The notes under the pieces: generated by a model
Database searches by the model: none
What the model was told of the DNA's origin: nothing
Seen by the model: only the letters and a program-made list of their open reading frames with translations
Source of the DNA: Anaerolineaceae bacterium
GTDB taxonomy: Bacteria > Chloroflexota > Anaerolineae > Aggregatilineales > Phototrophicaceae
Direction: 5' to 3'
DNA length: 64,000 bases
Assembly (NCBI GenBank): GCA_020634165.1
Contig: JACKCF010000005.1
Location: 130,907 to 194,906, forward strand
Made by a program: the position numbers and the translations under genes
Shown here: one piece after another, positions 1 to 8,268 of the stretch
Layout: every line of letters begins with the position of its first letter
Position numbering within the stretch: the first letter of the stretch is position 1

Positions 1-406
1 CTTCGTGCAACTGGTTCGCGGTCAGAATCGCACGAATGAGCGTGCTGCCGATCAGCGCTTCGACCACGTCGCCACGCTTGTCGCGATACCTCTCGAAAAT
101 ATCCGCCGTCGTCATATTCATAATTGGCAGACGTCGCTCGATCAACTGCTCTAGAACGGCGTCATCGCCAGCCGCAGCCAGTTGTTCCTCGATGTAGGCA
201 TCGACCCCAATACGATTGGCATATTCATACAGGTCAGGTGTCGGCCCAAATCCCATGCGATTGAGCACATGCGAAACAGGATCGCGGGTATCCGGTGAAA
301 AAGCCCCTGAAGGTACTTGCGCGAGTACCGTCCCCAACTGTGTCGCGGAGAGTGCCAAACCCGCACTACTTAAACCAAAAACCTTAAAAAACTCTCTTCG
401 ATGCAT
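1..406 (-). CDS. DUF1800 domain protein, N-terminal part (runs off the left edge)
   Basis: The first 135 codons are visible; the rest lies left of the window. The start is the ATG at 406, preceded by a G-rich Shine-Dalgarno (GGGGG, about 8 nt upstream). The N-terminus (MHRREFFKVFGLSSAGLAL) is a signal-like segment with a hydrophobic core. It is followed by the family hallmark HVLNRMGFGPTPDLY and a GVDAYIEEQL stretch at about residues 45-72. DUF1800 proteins are secreted or periplasmic, of unknown activity, and often paired with DUF1501 proteins. The family assignment is by motif recognition. The partner gene, if any, is outside the window. Confidence 0.75.
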   Translation of the reverse strand, partial: MHRREFFKVFGLSSAGLALSATQLGTVLAQVPSGAFSPDTRDPVSHVLNRMGFGPTPDLYEYANRIGVDAYIEEQLAAAGDDAVLEQLIERRLPIMNMTTADIFERYRDKRGDVVEALIGSTLIRAILTANQLHE

Positions 407-685
407 TTTGTTGTCCCCCAACAAACCATCAGAAAGGCATGTATTCGATGTACTCACCATACGGACAAGCCGTTTTGAGAGTTTTGTTTGTATGTAAAGA
501 GTTGGTAAATTGGCATTTTGGCCCCGTTTTAGACAAACTCTGTACAAAACAGTCCGAAAATGCCCGTTTTGCGGATTACAATATATAAAGGTGAGGTCGT
601 CTTACCTTATTGATGCGGCTTATCCCCTTTATGGATACCCCATCAGCGGCCATCGCCTATCGTCAAAGTTTCATAGGGACTTATT
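407..685. other. Divergent intergenic region
   Basis: This spacer between the DUF1800 gene and the pilin gene is AT-rich near 480-600. It should hold the promoters of both divergent genes. I could not pick out a convincing -35/-10 pair. I see no gene in it. Confidence 0.4.
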
Positions 686-1213
686 ATGTTTACCCATATG
701 CACCACCGTAGTTCACGACGACGAAGGCAAACCGGGCAAGGACTCGTTGAATACGCGCTCATCCTGACCCTGGTCGCGATTGTCGTCATCGCATCGCTGG
801 CCCTGTTCGGCAACAAGTTGGCAGCCCTCTACCAATGTGTCGCCAGCAACCTGGAAGCCATGAACCCAGGCGAAGGCGGCTCCGTCCGCGGCTTTGAACT
901 GGTCGATCCAAGCTCTGGGACTGTTATCCGGTCTTTAGGCTGCATCGATAGCTTCGACTCCGGCAATTACACCATCACGGCCCTGACCATTGATCCACAG
1001 GTCAAGAGCGTCTACTTTGAGCTTGATGGGCCAATCACCAATACGCGCACGGAGAACATCATTCCCTGGTCGCTGTTTGGGGATACATCCGGCAGTTATG
1101 CCGGACGGACTTTGCCAGCCGGGGAGTATACACTGACCGCCACACCTTATTCTGAGGAGAACCGAGGCGGTGTCGCCGGACCGACGTTTACGGTCATATT
1201 CACTGTGAACTAG
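686..1213 (+). CDS. Type IVb (Flp-like) pilin fused to an extracellular beta-sandwich-like domain
   Basis: The product has 175 residues. A short basic leader ends in the class-IVb signature TGQGLVEYALIL (residues about 16-27), which continues into a hydrophobic helix to about residue 45. The Gly-Leu-Val-Glu context matches prepilin peptidase processing with the conserved Glu+5. Classical Flp pilins stop at 50-60 residues. This one carries a further 110 residues containing RTENIIPWSLFGD and AGEYTLTATPYS, a motif pair I associate with secreted Ig-like or adhesin modules. It may be a minor or tip pilin. No tad genes lie nearby, so assembly genes must be elsewhere. A bidirectional-looking hairpin terminator follows. 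Confidence 0.75.
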   Translation: MFTHMHHRSSRRRRQTGQGLVEYALILTLVAIVVIASLALFGNKLAALYQCVASNLEAMNPGEGGSVRGFELVDPSSGTVIRSLGCIDSFDSGNYTITALTIDPQVKSVYFELDGPITNTRTENIIPWSLFGDTSGSYAGRTLPAGEYTLTATPYSEENRGGVAGPTFTVIFTVN

Positions 1214-1232
1214 GCGACGGCTATATAGCAGC

Positions 1233-1260
1233 AAAAAAGGCACCCTGGGGTGCCTTTTTC
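1233..1260 (+). terminator. Rho-independent terminator after the pilin gene
   Basis: The stem GGCACCC/GGGTGCC is flanked by an A-run on the left and a T-run on the right. It can therefore serve the plus-strand pilin gene and also the convergent minus-strand gene ending at 1285. Confidence 0.8.
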
Positions 1261-1284
1261 TGTTCAAGTTATTGTTGCTATGCG

Positions 1285-2223
1285 CTACCTGGCAGATTCT
1301 TTAAGCTTGGCAATCTGGCGCTCATTGTTGCGCAGCAGTTTTTCTTCCATGCTGGCCTTTTGGCCCTTGGCCGTTTTAGCAGCGATGCGCTCCCGCAGTG
1401 TAGTCGCGGCCTGTTCCAACTTGCGGATTTCCGCAGCCGTATCTTCGGGCAAGTCCAGCGAGCTGGCAACCGACGATACTCTGCTGTCTTCGGGTTTTCT
1501 GGTTGGCTTATCGGTCTTCTTGGGCTTTTGGGTTTCCTGCTTCGCGCGATCTTGCCGCCGCTGCCGTTTTTCAAGCAGGCGTGTCGTTATGCGCGTACTA
1601 AATACGGCCAAGCAGTTGTGTTCATCATCCCAGGAAATTGTGCCATCAACAATGAGTTCATCCTTAGGGTTCTTGACCGCATCAGCGACCTGCTCCCAGT
1701 GCTTCATGCTCATATAGACGACATAGGTATCCGGTTTTTCAGGTGGTTGTGGCACCCCACGCGGATACGGCGCATTCGGATGTACATATTCAAACACCGC
1801 AAATACCGAGTTTTCCTCGATGACGACTTTGCTGGGGCGACCAACAACCGTAATGCTGACGCGCCGCAATTCGCCTTTGTCTGCCAGGGCTTTTTCCACA
1901 TATTCGCCGCGATCTTTCCATTCGACGACCCCGCCTTTCGCCTGTTGGCCAAAGTTGGGGAATATGATCTGGCGAACGTTCGGTTCCATTTTGCCCTTTA
2001 CCAAATAAAAGAATACGCCACCTGGCGTGCGACGACGTTCACCCTCTTGCGTCATCATGCCGCCTGCGGCCTCGATTTTGAGGGTTTCGTCAAGATTTTC
2101 TTTCACAAAATCCGTGCCGAGATGCTCGGCGATAAGGGCAATCTGACGTACCGGATCGCCACTGTTCTCATTGAGCTGCTTGGCGACATCTTCGGCAAAT
2201 GATTTTAATTGCTCACTATCCAT
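1285..2223 (-). CDS. Protein with a PHAX-type RNA-binding domain
   Basis: The product has 312 residues. Residues about 24-77 match the PHAX RNA-binding domain known from the eukaryotic snRNA export adaptor. Diagnostic stretches are LDETLKIEAAGGMM and GERRRTPGGVFFYLVKGKM; the RRRTPGGVF core is nearly identical to the eukaryotic consensus as I recall it. The middle (about 80-225) is a globular region without a family I recognise. It is followed by a Lys/Arg/Gln-rich, low-complexity stretch and a C-terminal coiled coil (residues about 255-312). No membrane segment or signal peptide is seen, so it is cytoplasmic. A single-stranded RNA-binding role is inferred from the domain. The partner RNA is unknown, and the neighbours (pilin, menA) give no clue. 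Confidence 0.75.
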   Translation of the reverse strand: MDSEQLKSFAEDVAKQLNENSGDPVRQIALIAEHLGTDFVKENLDETLKIEAAGGMMTQEGERRRTPGGVFFYLVKGKMEPNVRQIIFPNFGQQAKGGVVEWKDRGEYVEKALADKGELRRVSITVVGRPSKVVIEENSVFAVFEYVHPNAPYPRGVPQPPEKPDTYVVYMSMKHWEQVADAVKNPKDELIVDGTISWDDEHNCLAVFSTRITTRLLEKRQRRQDRAKQETQKPKKTDKPTRKPEDSRVSSVASSLDLPEDTAAEIRKLEQAATTLRERIAAKTAKGQKASMEEKLLRNNERQIAKLKESAR

Positions 2224-2328
2224 GTTGGTTCCGTAAGTGACATTAATTGACTATCAATAGGATAGCACATTCGAATCAATGTGCGAGAGTCGGTTATGTC
2301 CGTGCTGTCCTGTAGGCTCTTATATAGC

Positions 2329-3300
2329 CTACCCTATTAAGGGCTTTGCTACCAACCAAACTAGCCACCCAATCACTGTCAACAGGCCGATCTGCCCGTG
2401 CAATTTGGCCGTCCCGCCCTGGGCAGCATGCAGCGGTCCCGTTGCCGTTTCCGTATCGAAGATATGCGCCAGCCGCCGCGCTGCCGGTATTGTCATCAGC
2501 GTGACGAGCGTCGTAACGGGCATCCATCCCAGGATGACAACAATTACTTGCGATAAGTAACAGGCCGCCAGCAGCAGCTTGTACTCAATCCGTGCACCGT
2601 CCCGACCAAACATGACCGCCAGCGTCCGCTTGTTGACGGATTTGTCCGCTTCAAGGTCGCGAATATTATTGGCATGGAGGATGGCGGCTGTCGTAAACAT
2701 CACCGGAAACGATACAAGTATGATCTGCAACAGGCGTTCACTGCTGATTTCCGGCTGCATAACGTAATACGCACCCAGGACGATCATCGGCCCCATGAAG
2801 ATGCCCGCAGCGGCTTCTCCGAGGCCATGATACGCCAGTGGAAACGGTCCAGCGGTATATGTGATCGCCACCAGCACGCCACCAATGCCAATCGCCCACA
2901 GCAGCGGCCCACTCTGGCTGAGTAGGAACAACCCGATCAGCGATCCGGCAACGGTCGAAAAGATGGCCCCCCAGAGCACTTCCTTTGGCGTCAGGCCCAT
3001 CTTCTTGATGGCCATGCCCTGCCCGGCTTCTTTAAGCTCATCGGCGCCGCGATAGAAATCGGCATATTCATTGACCAGATTGGCTGTTGTTTGCAGGAAC
3101 ATCACGCCCAATAGCGACAGGACGAAGAACAGCGGATTAAACACGCCATCTTCAATAGCTAGCATAGCCGCGATGCCCATTGGCACGAAAGACGCCACAA
3201 ACACGCGCGGTCGCGTCGCCCGATACCACGCCTGCATCTTGGTTGGGGTTGCGGTTGGCGCTATGCTGCCATCAGCCGTATTTTCCATAGGATTCGTCAT
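2329..3300 (-). CDS. menA: 1,4-dihydroxy-2-naphthoate polyprenyltransferase (UbiA family)
   Basis: The product has 323 residues from the ATG at 3300; a TTG at 3336 and an ATG at 3288 are alternatives, and none has a strong Shine-Dalgarno. It is an integral membrane enzyme with about eight to nine hydrophobic segments. Both UbiA Asp-rich motifs are present: NLVNEYADFYRG and NNIRDLEADKSVNKRTLA. MenA attaches a polyprenyl chain to DHNA in menaquinone synthesis. The length and the RD-EAD-NKRTLA motif fit MenA better than other UbiA enzymes. Substrate choice cannot be proven without neighbouring men genes, which are absent here. Confidence 0.82.
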   Translation of the reverse strand: MTNPMENTADGSIAPTATPTKMQAWYRATRPRVFVASFVPMGIAAMLAIEDGVFNPLFFVLSLLGVMFLQTTANLVNEYADFYRGADELKEAGQGMAIKKMGLTPKEVLWGAIFSTVAGSLIGLFLLSQSGPLLWAIGIGGVLVAITYTAGPFPLAYHGLGEAAAGIFMGPMIVLGAYYVMQPEISSERLLQIILVSFPVMFTTAAILHANNIRDLEADKSVNKRTLAVMFGRDGARIEYKLLLAACYLSQVIVVILGWMPVTTLVTLMTIPAARRLAHIFDTETATGPLHAAQGGTAKLHGQIGLLTVIGWLVWLVAKPLIG

Positions 3301-3432
3301 GACCAATCCAGTAGATATGCAAAATATTGCCCTCAATAACAGAACTTTAACACGGTCCGGCCCTGCTGAGGATTCCCAGGTGCAAGTTCTAAGCGTTTGC
3401 TTAGACCAGATACGTGTTTGGGTATGTATTTC

Positions 3433-5604
3433 TTAGGCTTGCATGACGTATCGGCGCTGTGCAACCGCCTCACTGCGCACAAATGCCCAGACAAAGCCTG
3501 CTGGATTCTCGATCTGCTCCCGCTGTTGCAGCACAAACAGCACTTTTTTCACCAGTTTCTGGCCGTATTGCACCACCAGCTTACGCGCGTTGGCCATACT
3601 CAGATGGCTGCGATTTTCGCTGCACAGGGATGCCACACGCTCATACAGGCGCCGAGCCAACTGTTCCAGGCTCGCATCAGTCAATTCACGGCGATAAAAC
3701 CGCTTGGATTGCTTCAGCATTTTCACTGGAGTATCCAAGACAGCCAGCGTCCGCAAAACGGGATTTTGGGAGCCTTCAAGCTGGTATCCAGTCGGCATCG
3801 ACTGCACGGGTATTTGCGGCCTATTAGGCGATTTCTGACTTTCGACTGCCACGATAGGTAGCGGTGCCCAATCACGCCGCTTTAATGCCGTTTTCACCCG
3901 ATTTTGGGCTGTTTCGGGCTGTTTTTGCACCATTTCTGGGCTGACTGGCCCGACCCAATAGCAATTGGCATCCTGGCGCAGATAGGTAACACGGCGTCCC
4001 GATCCCAATAAGCGGCGGGCGATGGTCTGCACCGCCGGATAGCGACGGCCACGATCATCACGTAAAAACGCGCCGCTAATCTCCAACCCTGCTGGTACGG
4101 TGTTCAGATTGCGCCAACTGATCGCGAACTCATGGAAGGTCGCGCGCGCCTGAATTTGCCCCTGTTTGAGATAGCGCTGCCACGTCCGCAGCGAAACACC
4201 AATGCGATTGGCCAGCCACTGGCGGGTATAACGCCCTGGCCGCCGCTGGATCAGGCTGCGATTGACAGCATGGCGATAAGCCGTCGCGCTCTGTACATCT
4301 TCCAGTTGGAGGGCATCGCCGCCTTTATTGACGATTCCCAGTTTCTCGCACAATTCACTGATGGTCGGCAGGATGTAACGGCGTGGACGACGGCCTCGTT
4401 TTTGGCCCGTTTTATTTTTGTCTGATGCTGTCCCTCTAAACAATATGCATATATTGTTTGTGCTATGGCACCCCAGCGCGGCAACGTCAGTTGGGGATGG
4501 GGGTCTGGGGGAAGGGTTTTCTAATGTCCGAAAAACCGGATTTCCGTCACTATAAGCTGCTTTTAAGGCCTGCAAAACAGAATAACGACCGACTACATCA
4601 GCTAAACGGTCACAAATTTGGCGCTCAGTAATTACATCCTCCCCCATCAAGCCACTGATATAGAGGCCATCCAGCACACGCACGAGCGCCGTCTGTTGAT
4701 TCGTCAGGAAATATTCACGAACGCTGTTCGGCAACCCATTACTGATTTCTGTACGTTTACGGGCAGGCCGTGAATAAGCGCTGGCAATGGTCTTCTTCGC
4801 CTCTGCGAAACGCTCCTGGGGCCGTTCTGAGGGCTTACATACCACCTTTGCATGGAGTTCAGCCAATAGCTGAAATGTTGTGCCCTGATCGTAGCCTGCA
4901 TCCCGCGCCTGGAGGGCTGTTTGGAATAACGCATTATTACGGCCCGTGCGATTCGTCCGGTCGAGATACAGGTCTCTTAGGTCATCGGGCGAAATGGTAA
5001 TGGGTTCCGTAATCTGATTTGTAATACTACGTAATTCTTTGACTTCTGGCTGTGACGCTGGAACGACCAGTCGATCCAGAAAACCCTCAATTGCCTGGAT
5101 GTCAGCAGAAGTGAGCATCAGCGGCTGACCACCCCGTTCCAGGGTGTAGCCCTCGGTTGGAGATGTCACCACATAGCGACCATCCGCCTGGAGATCAACA
5201 CCTGCGCATTTATGTGTACTGATGCTGAGGTGTGATGGCAGCTTGTAATAGTAATGTGGCAGACCACGCGACCCTGAGCGAATCGTCCGCGTCTGTGTGA
5301 GATGCGGCAACTGCCGCGCAAATGACTGCGCCAGAATCTCATCATCGAAGTCTAGCACAACCAGACCACTGATGCGTCCGGTGATGATCGCCAGACCTGC
5401 AAAGTCGTTTTGATCGTACCACTGACTGATTTCGTATTCTGTTGCATGCCGCTGTTGAAACGCTTTCCACGGAACTGCTGCGATCTTTTCGCTGCCGGGC
5501 CGGGCTTTACCGAATACCGGAATCACCGAATACCCCATATGTCGGTATCCGGTCGCTGCCATAATCAGGCGTTTTGCGCCCGATTTGCCTCCCGAATTTG
5601 ACAT
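3433..5604 (-). CDS. Bifunctional primase/polymerase (prim-pol) replication protein
   Basis: The product has 723 residues. The N-terminal 190 residues are an archaeo-eukaryotic primase (prim-pol) domain: GYSVIPVFGKARPGS, an acidic metal-binding LDFDDE, RSGSRGLPHYYYK, and GVDLQADGRYVVTSPT. The middle has a helix-turn-helix-like segment (WLANRIGVSLRTWQRYLK). The C-terminus is basic. I see no Walker A helicase motif, so it probably works with host helicase. Such proteins initiate replication of plasmids and integrated elements. It lies downstream of wHTH-parA-parB on the same strand. Its Shine-Dalgarno sits in a hairpin, and a small RNA is encoded opposite its leader. Confidence 0.75.
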   Translation of the reverse strand: MSNSGGKSGAKRLIMAATGYRHMGYSVIPVFGKARPGSEKIAAVPWKAFQQRHATEYEISQWYDQNDFAGLAIITGRISGLVVLDFDDEILAQSFARQLPHLTQTRTIRSGSRGLPHYYYKLPSHLSISTHKCAGVDLQADGRYVVTSPTEGYTLERGGQPLMLTSADIQAIEGFLDRLVVPASQPEVKELRSITNQITEPITISPDDLRDLYLDRTNRTGRNNALFQTALQARDAGYDQGTTFQLLAELHAKVVCKPSERPQERFAEAKKTIASAYSRPARKRTEISNGLPNSVREYFLTNQQTALVRVLDGLYISGLMGEDVITERQICDRLADVVGRYSVLQALKAAYSDGNPVFRTLENPSPRPPSPTDVAALGCHSTNNICILFRGTASDKNKTGQKRGRRPRRYILPTISELCEKLGIVNKGGDALQLEDVQSATAYRHAVNRSLIQRRPGRYTRQWLANRIGVSLRTWQRYLKQGQIQARATFHEFAISWRNLNTVPAGLEISGAFLRDDRGRRYPAVQTIARRLLGSGRRVTYLRQDANCYWVGPVSPEMVQKQPETAQNRVKTALKRRDWAPLPIVAVESQKSPNRPQIPVQSMPTGYQLEGSQNPVLRTLAVLDTPVKMLKQSKRFYRRELTDASLEQLARRLYERVASLCSENRSHLSMANARKLVVQYGQKLVKKVLFVLQQREQIENPAGFVWAFVRSEAVAQRRYVMQA

Positions 5605-5609
5605 TCTTA

Positions 5610-5627
5610 ATCCCTCTTAACAGGGAT
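5610..5627 (-). promoter_or_regulatory. Hairpin sequestering the Shine-Dalgarno of the prim-pol gene
   Basis: On the minus-strand mRNA this is a perfect 6-bp stem ATCCCT/AGGGAT with a 6-nt loop. The 3' arm contains the Shine-Dalgarno GAGGGA, placed 6 nt before the ATG at 5604. When folded, the ribosome site is closed, which suggests translational control of primase synthesis. Confidence 0.5.
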
Positions 5628-5641
5628 CAAGCAAAATTGGG

Positions 5642-5670
5642 TTGCAAAATAAAGCACTTGGACGTACAAT
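5642..5670 (+). promoter_or_regulatory. Sigma70-type promoter for a small RNA
   Basis: TTGCAA, then exactly 17 bp, then TACAAT. This is one of the best -35/-10 matches in the window. It points away from prim-pol, and no protein gene follows. The predicted start is near 5677. Confidence 0.6.
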
Positions 5671-5676
5671 ATAAAT

Positions 5677-5767
5677 GCATTGGAGTGACATAAGGATTGC
5701 CAAGCCGTGTCACTGGTTTCTTTTTGGAGTGTGTATCAGCGAAAGCTGTTCACACCCCTTTTTTTTT
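5677..5767 (+). ncRNA. Putative ~90-nt antisense regulatory RNA of the replication module
   Basis: The interval is bounded by the promoter above and a terminator. Hairpin 1 is AGTGACA/TGTCACT (5684-5690 with 5708-5714). Hairpin 2 (5726-5758) has a GAAA tetraloop closed by CAGC/GCTG, extends as an imperfect GC-rich stem, and runs into nine T residues (5759-5767), a classic intrinsic terminator. No ORF starts here. Because parA-parB-prim-pol are transcribed from the other strand, the RNA would be perfectly antisense to the leader of the prim-pol mRNA, as in plasmid countertranscript copy control. The function is inferred; the promoter, stem and T-run are seen directly. Confidence 0.55.
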
Positions 5768-5918
5768 GCATAACTGCCGCTGCCACTGTGCTACTTCACT
5801 TCACCAAATTGCTTGTCCTACGTAAATTGACTGATATACCCAAGTTAAACGCATTCCTAACATGCACTCATTAATCTAGCGCCAAATGGTCGCCAGCGCA
5901 AGTTAATGACCCCTGCCC

Positions 5919-7118
5919 TTAATCCAGATACTGCTCAACTAACATTTCCTGCTCATCCAGCCAGCGCCTGAACTCACGAATACGCTGCAAGGCGGCACTA
6001 TTGGCATCACTCTTCCCCGGTCCGATTTTCGCCATGAGGCGTGTCATCTGGGAATAGTATTGCTTGGTCCCTGGTGCGGCGAACTCTTCCTGCATTTTCG
6101 ATTTTGAAGGCTTCTCAATATCCGGGACCGTACCTACAGGTGCGGTGTAACCCTGTTTGCGGGCTGCTTTCACTGCGGCCACGATGATCTTATCAGGATC
6201 GCTGTCGGCTTTTTCCACCAGGTTGCGGATGAAATACTCCGTCCAGTTGAGATCATCAGCGAGCTGCCAGACCAGGCTCGGTAAGCGCAGTAATTTGCGA
6301 TAGTCGCGGACCTGCTTTTCGTGCTTAAGTCCGGTTGCTGCCAGCAGTCGTTCGCTGGTGTTCGGCGGCGTGCGGAATTTGTTGCCATCGGCTACCTGAC
6401 TGTAGTAATCCTGTTCATCTTCAAATGCAGAAAATGGCTTAAAGGATTTACCTGTTTTCTCAGCGAGAAGGTCCATGATGAGTACCGCCAACTGACGGGC
6501 TTTGCTGATCGCATTGAGGTTAGCGCGGGCATTATTTTCCGCTGCCTGCCGCCACAGATTGAGCGAATCAACGGTACGAGCCGCAATCTTGCTAAAGCGC
6601 TCATCCGAGGTATGCACATACAGCAAATGATATGCCAGCCAGCGCCGTTCACCGGTTTCCAGGGAATATTGCAAACCCTTCGGCAAAACGGTAATTGGAT
6701 TAGTCAGACCAGCATCACGAATACTGACGGCCAGCTCGATAATTTCCAGCAATGCGCTCTCTAATGGGCCAACTTTTTCGGGTCGTTCGATGTCGGTATC
6801 GGCATCCAGATAAAGCTGCAAATTGAAGTTGCTGTTGCGCTCATCGCGGATAGCATCCACCCAGGCGCGAAACATATCCTGCATGCCATCGGTTGTACCG
6901 TCCCATTGATGGCGAATGACCGTTGGAATGGCACGACGCGGCTGCGCTGGATCGGGCAAAATGTCGAAAATACTGACCGGACTGGCTGATTGGCGATTCT
7001 GGTCAACCTTCTGCAACGCGCCGAAAAGTTCGGCATCGATGGATGCCGCCGAGCCATCCATTGACTTACCAAAATCCGAGAACGGATCGTTATCTTCCAG
7101 GTAGCGTTTTTTGCTCAT
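5919..7118 (-). CDS. ParB-like partition protein
   Basis: The product has 399 residues. A ParB/Srx-type domain is visible: SIFDILPDPAQPRR (about residues 49-62), then NPITVLP, and the GERR box (YSLETGERRWLAYHLL). It continues with ENNARANLNAISKARQLA, the segment that precedes the ParB DNA-binding helices. In chromosomal ParB the GERR region binds CTP. An insertion of about 60 residues separates the first two motifs. Its start overlaps the parA stop by 4 bp (ATGA), with the Shine-Dalgarno GGAGG, so the two are translationally coupled. The C-terminus probably dimerises. The gene itself contains one of the parS-like repeats (6126-6146). Confidence 0.78.
   Translation of the reverse strand: MSKKRYLEDNDPFSDFGKSMDGSAASIDAELFGALQKVDQNRQSASPVSIFDILPDPAQPRRAIPTVIRHQWDGTTDGMQDMFRAWVDAIRDERNSNFNLQLYLDADTDIERPEKVGPLESALLEIIELAVSIRDAGLTNPITVLPKGLQYSLETGERRWLAYHLLYVHTSDERFSKIAARTVDSLNLWRQAAENNARANLNAISKARQLAVLIMDLLAEKTGKSFKPFSAFEDEQDYYSQVADGNKFRTPPNTSERLLAATGLKHEKQVRDYRKLLRLPSLVWQLADDLNWTEYFIRNLVEKADSDPDKIIVAAVKAARKQGYTAPVGTVPDIEKPSKSKMQEEFAAPGTKQYYSQMTRLMAKIGPGKSDANSAALQRIREFRRWLDEQEMLVEQYLD
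6126..6146. repeat. parS-like near-palindrome, copy 1 (inside parB)
   Basis: A 21-bp sequence identical to the one at 8539-8559. Its 20-bp core is an inverted repeat ACCGYACCTR with 8 of 10 positions symmetric. It is a candidate ParB binding site. It lies in coding sequence for a linker-like APVGTVP segment, so codon use is a competing explanation. Confidence 0.45.
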
Positions 7119-7897
7119 GAAATGGCCTCCTGGACCCGATTGACGACTTGCCAGATTTCTTTTGCGGCGACGCTGTCCGGCGCCATGTTGAACACAGGTT
7201 TACGCATATAAGAAGCTTCGCCCCAGATCGTCCTGAGTGCGAGCGGCGGCCAGACTTTGCGGCCAAACTGTTCGCGCATTTTCTTCAAATTGTGCTGATG
7301 CAAAATGGTTTTGGCACGGTATTTCATCGGCACAATGCCCATAATTTCGATCAGATCGAGGCCCCATTGGCTGCGCGTTGGCTGGATCATGTCGCGGTGG
7401 CGCAGGCTCTGGTTGAGGCCATCGAGCGAGAGGTATTCACACTCAGTTGGATAGACGATGCTGTGCGTCGCCATATAGATTGACGAGTGCAGCAATGATG
7501 GCGTTGGCGATGTATCGAAGATGACCACGTCGATGGCATTGCCCAGTTCGTTGAGGCGCTTGAGCACGATCAATCCATCGGATGTCATCAGCGGAATAGC
7601 GCGCGTTTCTTCATTGGATGAGATGACGTAGAGCTGCCCATCGACCTTGCGATTTGGCGGCGCATAAGTTTCTGGCGGAACGGGAACGAGGACATCGCGA
7701 AAAGAGGCTTCTCGGACCAGTAAATCGTATAATCCGGGGCCACGTTTAACGCCCAGGCTGACGGATGCATGGCCCTGCGGGTCGGCATCTGCCAGGATGA
7801 CGCGGTAGCCCAGAACAGCTAAACCAGCCGCGATATGCGTTGATAAAGTGGTCTTGCCAACCCCGCCTTTTTCATTCAGCAGCGTGATAACGTGCAT
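7115..7897 (-). CDS. parA: ParA-family partition ATPase
   Basis: The product has 260 residues. The deviant Walker A KGGVGKTT sits at residues 10-17, the A' motif DADPQGHAS near 37-45, and a Walker B-like VVIFDTSPT near 118-126. It lacks an N-terminal DNA-binding domain, so it is a type Ib or chromosomal-size ParA. The start has a good Shine-Dalgarno (GGAG, 6 nt). Such ATPases position ParB-bound DNA on the nucleoid. It is the middle gene of an apparent wHTH-parA-parB-prim-pol operon. Confidence 0.85.
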   Translation of the reverse strand: MHVITLLNEKGGVGKTTLSTHIAAGLAVLGYRVILADADPQGHASVSLGVKRGPGLYDLLVREASFRDVLVPVPPETYAPPNRKVDGQLYVISSNEETRAIPLMTSDGLIVLKRLNELGNAIDVVIFDTSPTPSLLHSSIYMATHSIVYPTECEYLSLDGLNQSLRHRDMIQPTRSQWGLDLIEIMGIVPMKYRAKTILHQHNLKKMREQFGRKVWPPLALRTIWGEASYMRKPVFNMAPDSVAAKEIWQVVNRVQEAIS

Positions 7898-7920
7898 GGT
7901 ATTCTCCAGCCTGTGCGGCC

Positions 7921-8268
7921 TTATTCCTCAACCAAATTAACGCGCTTGCGCCGCTGCGGCAGTTCCCCTTTTTCGCGCATGTCGTCCCAATACGCGATGA
8001 GGTTGGCGACGTCTTCAGTCATATTATAAATATACGCAAAGTCAGAACCAGGCGCATTTGTGGGCCGGGTCGATGTCTTAATCAGGCCCCGCTCTGTCAG
8101 CAAATCCAGGCAGTTGATGTCATACGGCGTCAGGCGTTTTTTGCCGATGGAACGCGCTACTTTTGAGCGTGTGAGCCACTTGCCATCACTGTCATAAAGC
8201 GCCTGCACGATCTTCAATTGGTGAGGCGTCAGGGACCGCAGCAGTGTATCCAATTCCAACATTTGCAT
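7921..8268 (-). CDS. Small winged-helix-like DNA-binding protein
   Basis: The product has 115 residues. The middle reads as a winged helix-turn-helix (LTPHQLKIVQALYDSDGKWL, then RSKVARSIGKK and a LLTERGLIKT wing). The tail is basic and acidic. It is the first gene of the parA-parB operon, 23 bp upstream of parA, so it may repress that operon or act as a partition or replication accessory factor. No closer family is recognised. Confidence 0.6.
   Translation of the reverse strand: MQMLELDTLLRSLTPHQLKIVQALYDSDGKWLTRSKVARSIGKKRLTPYDINCLDLLTERGLIKTSTRPTNAPGSDFAYIYNMTEDVANLIAYWDDMREKGELPQRRKRVNLVEE

Noticed and set aside
510..767. 85-residue plus-strand frame overlapping the pilin start
   Set aside because: It is in another frame, Cys/Arg-rich without motif, and overlaps the clearly real pilin gene.
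2312..2332. Hairpin GTAGGCT/AGCCTAC at the end of menA as a terminator
   Set aside because: No T-run follows on the strand of menA.
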